The notes under the pieces are model-generated. The model was not told the DNA's origin, ran no database searches, and worked only from the letters and a program-made list of their open reading frames with translations. Below, piece by piece: positions 18,921 to 26,039 of a stretch of DNA of 64,000 bases. The stretch is from Edwardsiella tarda ATCC 15947 = NBRC 105688. Lineage in GTDB: Bacteria > Pseudomonadota > Gammaproteobacteria > Enterobacterales > Enterobacteriaceae. Position numbers and translations under genes: made by a program. Location of the stretch: assembly GCF_003113495.2 (NCBI RefSeq), contig NZ_CP084506.1, positions 1,488,001-1,552,000 of the forward strand. The letters are read 5' to 3'. How positions within the stretch are numbered: position 1 is the first letter of the stretch; every line of letters begins with the position of its first letter.

Positions 18921-19616
18921 ATGTTTAAGAAAAAAGCGCTGTTGGCCCCGGTCATTCTGGCTATTTCCGGAGCGGCATTGGCCGCAACAACGTCAATACC
19001 AACCGAAACGGTTAAAGGACGTGCGCCCGTGTATGGCGATGTTGGGATTGTCTTTCGGGATAATGACACTAATGGGGTTGCTAGTGTGGGAGATACGCTT
19101 ACGGCAAGCGCCAATGCGTTCTCAGATCCAGATGGCGATACCGCGACAACACCGACCTATCAGTGGTACAGCGATGACGCTCCCATTAGTGGTGCAAATA
19201 ACGCCACTTATACACTGACGAAAGGCGATATTGGCCGTGTTATCAAAGTGGGTGTGATTCCGAATACGGATCCGTCAGTGACCGATCCGGCTACGGGTGC
19301 CGAGGTCTTCTCAAGCCACGGTGGCGCCATCGATGGCTCTGACAGTGGTGACGGCACTATCACTATCGATAGCAACGCTGTGGCATCTGTCACTATTAGC
19401 GGCATGAGCAGTCCGAATCCGTTGGTGGGTGATACGTTGACCGCAGTCGCGACCTGTACGTCGGGTGATGATTGTACGGCAACGTCTACTATCCGGTGGC
19501 AGATTCAGAACGCGAGTGGTACCGGCTGGGATGATATCGCAGGGGCTAACGCGTCGACCTACACCATCCAGAAGGGAGACCAGAAACGTAAGATTCAGGT
19601 GGTGGCAACCAAATAA
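18921..19616 (+). CDS. Secreted Ig-like domain protein, partner of the invasin-like gene
   Basis: From the ATG at 18921 (ribosome site AGGAA, spacing 5) the protein has 231 residues with a signal peptide cut near AALA. The mature protein has two beta-rich modules. The first (ETVKGRAPVYGDVGIV ... TYQWYSDDAPISGANNATYT) is shared with the next gene. The second (LVGDTLTAVATCTSGDDC ... IRWQIQNASGTGWDDIAGA ... KRKIQVVATK) closely resembles the last domain of the preceding adhesin. It lies 154 bases after the adhesin. Related small genes (sinI/sivI class) sit beside Salmonella intimin-like genes. Molecular role unknown. Confidence 0.8.
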   Translation: MFKKKALLAPVILAISGAALAATTSIPTETVKGRAPVYGDVGIVFRDNDTNGVASVGDTLTASANAFSDPDGDTATTPTYQWYSDDAPISGANNATYTLTKGDIGRVIKVGVIPNTDPSVTDPATGAEVFSSHGGAIDGSDSGDGTITIDSNAVASVTISGMSSPNPLVGDTLTAVATCTSGDDCTATSTIRWQIQNASGTGWDDIAGANASTYTIQKGDQKRKIQVVATK

Positions 19617-19787
19617 CCGTAACAAGCAGGCGTTATTAAGCACAAAACCAGCGAACGCGATTGATACGGTGTGTTGGTCGCGTGAGTGGGGGCAATATCC
19701 CCACCAGGCACACTGTCTAGTGGGCCGTATAGGGCAGAATCGCAGCCAAGAGTCGATGCGTTAAGAGCTGCTGTAGAGAATAATCAC

Positions 19788-21146
19788 ATGAGAATAACAC
19801 GTATGACAGGGTATCGCCCGGTCGTTGCGCTGATGCTGGGGTTGCTGCTCGGGCACCCGGCGCGGGCCGCGCTGAATAGCACCGAGACAGTCAGAGGTCG
19901 TGCGCCGACGGTCAGCGACGTGGCTATTGTTGCGACGACGGGGAACCCGATGGAGGGGGACACGCTGCAATCCGGCGGTTCAGCCCGGTTTGCAGATGTG
20001 GATGGTGACAGCGAGTTTAACAGTCTGAAACAGTGGTATCGCTCAGGCGGTACCACGCCGGTGGCATCAGGGACATCGTACAGACTAACAGCCGGTGATG
20101 CCGGTCATACGCTTCAGTTTGGGTATACGCCCGCGACAGACCCGTCAATAACCGACCCGGCGGTCGGCATGGAAGTTCGCTCAGCTGCCTCGGCTGTGGT
20201 TCAGGGCCTGCCTGTCGCTGCAGGCTCTGCCTTTGCGGTCAGTACAACCAGTGTTACTGCCAATAACAGCGACAGTATTGCGCTCACCCTGACGTTGAAG
20301 GACAGCGGGGGTCGCCCCGTGACCGGTATCGCGACACGTCTCTCCCTGGTGGCGAGTGTGGTCAGCGGATTTAGCGGCGGGGCTCCCGCACTTGTCCAGC
20401 CCGCGGAGACCGCACCGGGAAGCGGCATTTACACGGTCAGCGTCAAAAGTGGGAGCGTGGGTACAATAAACGTGACGCCCAAACTTAACGCAGGGGCTCT
20501 GTCTGTGACACCCGGTACGCAGCAGATTACATTTGTACCACCAAGAGTCACGGAGGTAAGCCCGGTGGCGAATGCGTACAGTTTTGCAAATAATAGTGGG
20601 TTTCCGACAACGGGATTTGCGAATGCAAAATTTAAGGTGAGTCTGAGTGACAATAACCCGACAGCGTACCAGTGGGCGGTGGATGGCAGCAACAATGGTA
20701 CAGGCTACACCAGCGTCGACACGACGGGGGTCGTCACTCTGAACACGGCACGCAGCGGTCCGCAGGTTATCCAGGTGAAAGATAAAATCAGCGGAACGGT
20801 TTTGGCCAGCTACACCTTCACCCTGAATGGATGGTTCACGAACAATGGGAATACTCAGAGGGAGTGGGCGTATGCAAATACTTACTGCTCAACGCGGGGT
20901 GGACTGGCCACAAGGGCACAACTGACAAATGGTTCACGTGGTGTTGGAGGTACACGCTCTGTAGGTAATTTGTGGGGTGAGTGGGGGGCTATGGGCAGCC
21001 AAGGCTCTGGTTTCCACAGCACCTACTACTGGACGTCTGAGGCCGACGGTCGTTACAACCACTACGTCGTCTACCTGATCCTTGGCAACGTCCTCAGCAG
21101 CATCGACAGCAGCTACTACTATGTGTTCTGTCGGCAGGGTCTTTAG
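19788..21146 (+). CDS. Secreted Big1-type protein with a C-type-lectin-like C-terminus (RatB-like)
   Basis: From the ATG at 19788 the protein has 452 residues with a signal peptide ending near HPARA. The N-terminal module (ETVRGRAPTVSDVAIV, DPSITDPAVGMEVRS) is homologous to that of the preceding gene. An Ig-like Big1 domain follows (about 145-255: SVTANNSDSIALTLTLKDSG). The last ~100 residues (WAYANTYCSTRGGLATRAQL, YYWTSEADGRYNHYVVYL, YYYVFCRQGL) look like a C-type-lectin-like fold closed by two cysteines. Salmonella RatB-type proteins beside intimin-like genes have a similar design. It is likely a surface or secreted binding protein. Confidence 0.75.
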   Translation: MRITRMTGYRPVVALMLGLLLGHPARAALNSTETVRGRAPTVSDVAIVATTGNPMEGDTLQSGGSARFADVDGDSEFNSLKQWYRSGGTTPVASGTSYRLTAGDAGHTLQFGYTPATDPSITDPAVGMEVRSAASAVVQGLPVAAGSAFAVSTTSVTANNSDSIALTLTLKDSGGRPVTGIATRLSLVASVVSGFSGGAPALVQPAETAPGSGIYTVSVKSGSVGTINVTPKLNAGALSVTPGTQQITFVPPRVTEVSPVANAYSFANNSGFPTTGFANAKFKVSLSDNNPTAYQWAVDGSNNGTGYTSVDTTGVVTLNTARSGPQVIQVKDKISGTVLASYTFTLNGWFTNNGNTQREWAYANTYCSTRGGLATRAQLTNGSRGVGGTRSVGNLWGEWGAMGSQGSGFHSTYYWTSEADGRYNHYVVYLILGNVLSSIDSSYYYVFCRQGL

Positions 21147-21503
21147 CCTTTAGTTTTTATATTTTAATCTTGGTGTTATTGGTTTTGGTTGTACGGGGGT
21201 GGCCTAGGAAAAGCCCGGTAGGAGAAGTCAGTCCGGAGACCGTTGAATGGGCCTCGTCGTGAGGACAGAATTTATCTACGGTTCTGGGCTCATTCCATTA
21301 TTGATGGATTTAATTATACGGCGAGTTTGTCGGCGAACCGCCCCGACGGCACCCTGGCGTCAGGATATGTCATCAGGCATGGGGGCGGTCGGGCGCCAGG
21401 GGACGGCGCCGTTGCTTGTCATGCGCCAGGGAGACGCGTTGTTCTCCGCTCGGCGCTTGGCTTAGATCATGGCGACTCACACGCCTGGCGGCGTGCGTGC
21501 GAA
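21147..21503. other. Intergenic region after the adhesin island
   Basis: No gene is supported. The first 40 bases are T-rich and could end transcription of the lectin-like gene. The rest returns to the GC content of the backbone and may mark the right boundary of the acquired island. No direct repeat or integrase was found. Confidence 0.4.
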
Positions 21504-22307
21504 TCACGGCGACTCGCTCTCCGCCTCGGAGTCCGGCGTGATGACGCGCACCCCCGCCGCTCGGCAGCAGGTCGCGTATTCTCCCGGTAGCGCCCTATCG
21601 CTGATCAGCAGATCGAAGGCCGCGAGCGGGGCGATGTTGACGGGGGCCACATCGTCGAACAGACCATGGCGTGCCAGCAGGATCTTACGGAGCCCATGAT
21701 CGATAGCCTTGCGCTTGAGCGCTGCGTCGTCTAGCTCTTGCCAAGTGACACCGTAACGCTCGTCGACGCCATTGGCGGAGATGAAGACCTTACGCGGGTT
21801 CAGGGTATCGAGCATCGAGGGGTTGGCGTGGTCATAGAAGGTGTCGTTTCTGGCGCAGTAACGGCCGCCGCAGAGGATGGCCGAGGCTTGCGGCTTCTCC
21901 CGGAGCGCCAGGAAGACGGCGTGTGAACAGCAGATCCCGGTAAACGGGATATCATCGGGGATCAGGCTGACCAGGAGCGCCATCTCGGGGCCATTATCAA
22001 AGAAAACCAGATCGTTGTCGGCGATCAGCCCGGCGGCCAGAATGGCGATGGGGAGATCGTCCGGATGATGTTGCGACGGCGTGCTCTCTGCTTGAGGAAG
22101 CGCTGAGTGGGGGGCATTCATCGCGACGATATAGCCGCCGAGCAGGGCGAGCGGTAGCGGCTGCGGGTGATTATCGGGGCTTAGATCACGGCGGATGGTC
22201 ATCACCGAGACCTCGAGCATACGTGCCGCATCTTTCAGATGAATGCGATCGGACTTTTGCAGCAAGGCTTGCAGGCGACGGATGCGCTCTTTTTGTTTGG
22301 TTTCCAT
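21504..22307 (-). CDS. deoQ: DeoR-family repressor of the deoxyribose operon (DeoQ-like)
   Basis: A 267-residue DeoR-type repressor. The N-terminal helix-turn-helix (METKQKERIRRLQALL, IHLKDAARMLEVSVMTIRRDL) and LLGGYIV block are very close to E. coli DeoR. The C-terminal sugar-phosphate-sensing domain follows (FFDNGPE, CGGRYCARNDTFY). It is divergent from deoKPX, as in Salmonella enterica where deoQ lies next to deoK and represses it. Deoxyribose-5-phosphate is the expected inducer. The two ATGTT-N8-AACAT palindromes in the intergenic region are its likely targets. Confidence 0.85.
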   Translation of the reverse strand: METKQKERIRRLQALLQKSDRIHLKDAARMLEVSVMTIRRDLSPDNHPQPLPLALLGGYIVAMNAPHSALPQAESTPSQHHPDDLPIAILAAGLIADNDLVFFDNGPEMALLVSLIPDDIPFTGICCSHAVFLALREKPQASAILCGGRYCARNDTFYDHANPSMLDTLNPRKVFISANGVDERYGVTWQELDDAALKRKAIDHGLRKILLARHGLFDDVAPVNIAPLAAFDLLISDRALPGEYATCCRAAGVRVITPDSEAESESP

Positions 22308-22328
22308 GCGGATTCTCCACGCTCACAG

Positions 22329-22354
22329 CCAAATGTTTCGCTAGTAACATTTGG
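22329..22354. promoter_or_regulatory. Operator palindrome next to deoQ
   Basis: A perfect inverted repeat CCAAATGTT-(8)-AACATTTGG lies 22 bases upstream of the deoQ start codon. It shares the core ATGTT-N8-AACAT with a second site near deoK, so both promoters are probably bound by the same dimeric repressor, most likely DeoQ itself. Confidence 0.7.
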
Positions 22355-22575
22355 CGTGTGAGGGAACAGGCCATTTATGTTTCTACTATAGCGCCGGACA
22401 GGATGAAAAAAAAGCCTTGTTGCGGATAAGGTGAATTTATCTATTTGTTATTAAATGACTTTAATCCATCACTTTCTCCCATGCTAACGCGGGATGATCG
22501 GCCGATCATCTGACGCAGATCTCACTGTATGTATTCCGTTTTACTCCACGTGACTAATCGAGATCATAGTCACAA

Positions 22576-22593
22576 ATGTTGCTCATGTAACAT
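22576..22593. promoter_or_regulatory. Operator palindrome upstream of deoK
   Basis: ATGTT-GCTCATGT-AACAT, with the same core and 8-base spacing as the site near deoQ. It lies about 55 bases upstream of the deoK start, where a repressor would block the deoKPX promoter. Confidence 0.65.
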
Positions 22594-22646
22594 GATAATG
22601 TTTCTTCACTATCATTGTTATCTGGACGTTGTTAAGGAGTAAGAGA

Positions 22647-23567
22647 ATGGATATTGCTGTTATTGGTTCCAACATGGTGGATCTCATCACCTATACCAAC
22701 CAGATGCCAAAAGAGGGGGAAACGCTAGAGGCGCCGGCATTTAAAATCGGTTGCGGCGGGAAGGGGGCGAATCAGGCGGTGGCGGCCGCCAAGCTGAATT
22801 CTAAGGTGATGATGCTGACGAAAGTTGGGGATGATATTTTTGCCGATAATACCATTCGCAATCTCGAATCCTGGGGCATCGATACCAGCTACGTGGAGAA
22901 GGTGCCCTGCACCAGCAGCGGCGTGGCGCCAATCTTTGTCAACGCGAACTCCAGTAATAGTATTCTGATTATTAAAGGAGCGAATAAATTCCTCTCCCCA
23001 GAGGATATTGATCGGGCGGCGGCGGATTTAAAGAAATGCCAGCTAATCGTGTTGCAATTAGAGGTGCAGCTGGAAACCGTCTATCACGCCATCGAGTTCG
23101 GTAAAAAACATGGTATTCAGGTATTACTGAATCCGGCCCCAGCACTGCGCGAATTGGATATGTCCTATGCCTGTAAGTGCGATTTCTTTGTGCCCAATGA
23201 GACCGAGTTAGAGATCCTGACCGGTTTGCCGGTGGACACCTATGAGCACACGCGCATCGCGGCCAGAAGCCTGATAGAGAAGGGGCTGAATAATATCATC
23301 GTGACCTTGGGCGAGAAGGGCGCGCTCTGGATGACGCGCGAGCAGGAGGTCCATGTTCCGGCGCTCAAGGTGTCTGCGGTGGACACCAGCGGTGCCGGTG
23401 ATGCCTTTATCGGCTGCTTCGCTCACTATTACGTACAGGAGGGTGATGTGGAGGCGGCGATGAGAAAGGCGGCCTTATTTGCCGCATTCAGTGTGACCGG
23501 GAAAGGAACGCAATCTTCTTATCCCAGTATCGAGCAGTTCAATGAGTTTCTGGCGTTGAACGTCTAA
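22647..23567 (+). CDS. deoK: Deoxyribokinase DeoK
   Basis: DeoK phosphorylates 2-deoxy-D-ribose to deoxyribose-5-phosphate, which deoxyribose-phosphate aldolase can then cleave. The 306-residue PfkB/ribokinase-family protein equals the Salmonella DeoK length. It has the N-terminal MDIAVIGSNMVDL, the GCGGKGANQAVAAAKL sugar-binding motif near residues 38-53 and the C-terminal DTSGAGDAFIGCF signature with catalytic Asp. The ATG at 22647 follows AAGGAG. It is first in the deoKPX operon. Confidence 0.93.
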   Translation: MDIAVIGSNMVDLITYTNQMPKEGETLEAPAFKIGCGGKGANQAVAAAKLNSKVMMLTKVGDDIFADNTIRNLESWGIDTSYVEKVPCTSSGVAPIFVNANSSNSILIIKGANKFLSPEDIDRAAADLKKCQLIVLQLEVQLETVYHAIEFGKKHGIQVLLNPAPALRELDMSYACKCDFFVPNETELEILTGLPVDTYEHTRIAARSLIEKGLNNIIVTLGEKGALWMTREQEVHVPALKVSAVDTSGAGDAFIGCFAHYYVQEGDVEAAMRKAALFAAFSVTGKGTQSSYPSIEQFNEFLALNV

Positions 23568-23595
23568 TATCTCTGTTAATAAGGTAGCATTCATT

Positions 23596-24924
23596 ATGAA
23601 TAATAAAAGCATCATCCAGATGCCAGATGGCTATCTGAATCGTACCCCGCTGTTTCAATTTATTTTATTATCTTGTCTCTTCCCACTCTGGGGATGTGCG
23701 GCGGCACTCAACGATATTCTGATTACGCAGTTTAAAAGTGTTTTTGAATTAAGTAACTTCGCCTCGGCATTAGTGCAGAGCGCCTTCTATGGCGGTTATT
23801 TTCTGATTGCCATCCCCGCGTCACTGGTGATTAAGAAAAGCAGCTATAAGGTCGCCATAATGATCGGCCTGGCGTTATATATCGCCGGCTGCTCGCTGTT
23901 CTTCCCCGCCTCCCATATGGCGACCTATACGATGTTCTTGGCGGCGATTTTCGCCATCGCCATCGGCTTGAGCTTCCTCGAGACCGCCGCGAACACCTAT
24001 AGCTCCATGTTGGGGCCCCAGGCGCAGGCTACGCTGCGTCTGAATATCAGCCAGACCTTTTATCCCATCGGGGCGGCGGCCGGGATCCTGCTGGGCAAAT
24101 ACCTGGTGTTCTCCGAGGGCGATAGCCTCGAGAAGCAGATGGCGGGGATGAATGCCGAACAGATCCATGCGTTTAAACTGGCAATGCTGGAGAACACGCT
24201 CGAACCGTATAAGTATATGATCATGGTGTTGCTGGTGGTGATGGCGCTGTTTCTGTTGACGCGCTTCCCCAGTTGTAAAGTGGCGCAACAGGCGGGGCGT
24301 CCACGCCCTTCAGCGGGCGAGACGCTGCGTTATCTGGCGGCGAACGCCCGTTTCCGCCGCGGTATCGTCGCCCAGTTCCTCTATGTCGGGATGCAGGTCG
24401 CGGTCTGGTCCTTCACCATTCGACTGGCGTTGGAGCTGGGTGACATCAACGAACGCGACGCCTCGACCTTTATGGTCTATAGCTTCGCCTGCTTCTTCAT
24501 CGGCAAGTTTATCGCCAACATTCTGATGACCCGTTTCAACCCGCAAAAGGTGCTGGTGATCTATTCGCTGATCGGCGCCCTGTTGCTGGCCTATGTCGCG
24601 CTGGCGCCCAGCTTTAGTGCGGTCTATGTCGCGGTAGCGGTGAGCATTCTGTTTGGCCCCTGCTGGGCGACGATCTATGCCGGCACGCTGGATACCGTGG
24701 ACAATGAGCATACGGAGATGGCCGGGGCGGTCATCGTGATGGCGATCGTCGGCGCGGCGGTGGTGCCGGCGGTGCAGGGATATGTGGCCGATATGTTCCA
24801 TTCGTTGCAGCTCTCATTCCTGGTATCGATGCTGTGCTTTGTCTACGTCGGTGTCTATTTCTGGCGTGAGAGCCGGGCAGCGCAGGGCGTGACGGCAGCG
24901 GATACGTTACGAGGAGAGGCGTGA
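23596..24924 (+). CDS. deoP: Deoxyribose permease DeoP (FHS/FucP-type MFS)
   Basis: A 442-residue inner-membrane transporter of the fucose:proton symporter family. The N-terminal FILLSCLFPLWGCAAALNDIL and ALVQSAFYGGYFLIAIPAS carry the FucP signature, and about 12 membrane segments follow. It lies between deoK and deoX as in the Salmonella deoQKPX locus, so deoxyribose import is the likely role. It begins 28 bases after deoK and overlaps deoX by one base. Confidence 0.9.
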   Translation: MNNKSIIQMPDGYLNRTPLFQFILLSCLFPLWGCAAALNDILITQFKSVFELSNFASALVQSAFYGGYFLIAIPASLVIKKSSYKVAIMIGLALYIAGCSLFFPASHMATYTMFLAAIFAIAIGLSFLETAANTYSSMLGPQAQATLRLNISQTFYPIGAAAGILLGKYLVFSEGDSLEKQMAGMNAEQIHAFKLAMLENTLEPYKYMIMVLLVVMALFLLTRFPSCKVAQQAGRPRPSAGETLRYLAANARFRRGIVAQFLYVGMQVAVWSFTIRLALELGDINERDASTFMVYSFACFFIGKFIANILMTRFNPQKVLVIYSLIGALLLAYVALAPSFSAVYVAVAVSILFGPCWATIYAGTLDTVDNEHTEMAGAVIVMAIVGAAVVPAVQGYVADMFHSLQLSFLVSMLCFVYVGVYFWRESRAAQGVTAADTLRGEA

Positions 24925-25937
24925 TGAAAAGCAAAATTCAGTTATGGCGCACACTGTTCAGCGAGCAACCGCGCATCCTGCTGGAAAATGACGATTTTCG
25001 TGTAACGGCGTTACGTTATGCCAGCGGCGTCGAAGGGTTACGGGTAGAGAACGGTCGTGGACATCTGCTGATCCTGCCCTGGATGGGGCAGATGATCTGG
25101 CAGGCTTGCTTCGACGGACACGATCTGACAATGCGTAACCCGTTCCGTCAACCGCAGCCGGCGCGGCAGGTGGTGGAGACTTACGGCTGTTTCGCCTTCC
25201 ACTCCGGTCTGCTGGCCAACGGCTGCCCATCGCCGCAGGACGATCATCCGCTACACGGTGAAATGCCTTGTGCGCCGATGGATGAGGCCTGGCTGGAGCT
25301 GGATGAGGGTAGCCTGAGCGTCACCGGCAGCTATGAGTATGTGATGGGCTTCGGTCATCACTACCGGGCCCAGCCTACGGTGGTGCTGCATCGAGATAGC
25401 GCGTTGTTCGATATCGGCATGCAGGTGACGAACCTCGCGTCGACGCCGATGCCATTACAGTATATGTGTCACATGAACTACGCCTATGTCCCCGGGGCGG
25501 TGTTCAGCCAGACGATCCCGGACCAGGCCTGGACGCTGCGTGAGTCGATCCCGGCTCACGTGGTGCCGACGCCGCAGTGGCAACGCTTTATCGAACGGCT
25601 GCGCCAGGGAGAGGTGACGCTGAGCGCCTTGGACGATCCATCGTGTTACGACCCTGAGATCGTCTTCTTCGCCGATCGCTTGGATCGTTACGGTGAGCGA
25701 CAAGAGTTTCGCATGCAGGCAGCGGACGGCACCACCTTTGTCACGCGCTTCTCCAGTCGCGACTTTAACTATGCGACGCGTTGGATCTTGTACAACGGCG
25801 ATCAGCAGGTGGCCGCTTTCGTCCTGCCGGCGACCTGCCGGCCGGAGGGGGCCTTGGCGGCGCAGCGCAATGGCACCGTGTTGCAGTTGGCCGCGCAGCA
25901 GAGCCGTAGCTTCTGGTTGACCACAGGGATCGCCTAA
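24924..25937 (+). CDS. deoX: DeoX, DUF4432 / aldose-1-epimerase-like protein
   Basis: A 337-residue cytoplasmic protein of the galactose-mutarotase-like DUF4432 family (MGQMIWQACFDGHDLTMRNPF, NGCPSPQDDHPLHGEMPCA, MCHMNYAYVPGA). The function of DeoX is not established; a mutarotase role on deoxyribose is plausible from the fold. The ATG at 24924 overlaps the deoP stop (TGATG) and follows GAGGAG; an in-frame GTG lies one codon earlier. It is the last gene of the operon, followed by a hairpin. Confidence 0.88.
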   Translation: MKSKIQLWRTLFSEQPRILLENDDFRVTALRYASGVEGLRVENGRGHLLILPWMGQMIWQACFDGHDLTMRNPFRQPQPARQVVETYGCFAFHSGLLANGCPSPQDDHPLHGEMPCAPMDEAWLELDEGSLSVTGSYEYVMGFGHHYRAQPTVVLHRDSALFDIGMQVTNLASTPMPLQYMCHMNYAYVPGAVFSQTIPDQAWTLRESIPAHVVPTPQWQRFIERLRQGEVTLSALDDPSCYDPEIVFFADRLDRYGERQEFRMQAADGTTFVTRFSSRDFNYATRWILYNGDQQVAAFVLPATCRPEGALAAQRNGTVLQLAAQQSRSFWLTTGIA

Positions 25938-25962
25938 GCGCTCCCACCTGACCTTGCTCATC

Positions 25963-25994
25963 CCCGCGTTCCCTTGATATCAGGGGAACGCGGG
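25963..25994 (+). terminator. Strong hairpin after deoX
   Basis: CCCGCGTTCCC (25963-25973) pairs perfectly with GGGAACGCGGG (25984-25994), with extra pairs into the loop. A second hairpin (CCCCCTGC / GCAGGGGG, 26005-26023) follows directly. No T run is present. Lying between two convergent units, the pair may end both deoX and the TonB receptor transcripts. Confidence 0.7.
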
Positions 25995-26039
25995 AGGCGC
26001 GCTTCCCCCTGCCGGGCAGGGGGCGAGTGACCTAGATGA

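Noticed and set aside
20838..21146. Diversity-generating retroelement target in the lectin-like C-terminus
   Set aside because: Although lectin-like folds are typical targets, no reverse transcriptase or template repeat is found in the window.
21243..21590. 115-codon frame after the lectin-like gene
   Set aside because: Its second half runs antisense to deoQ and the first half matches nothing I know.
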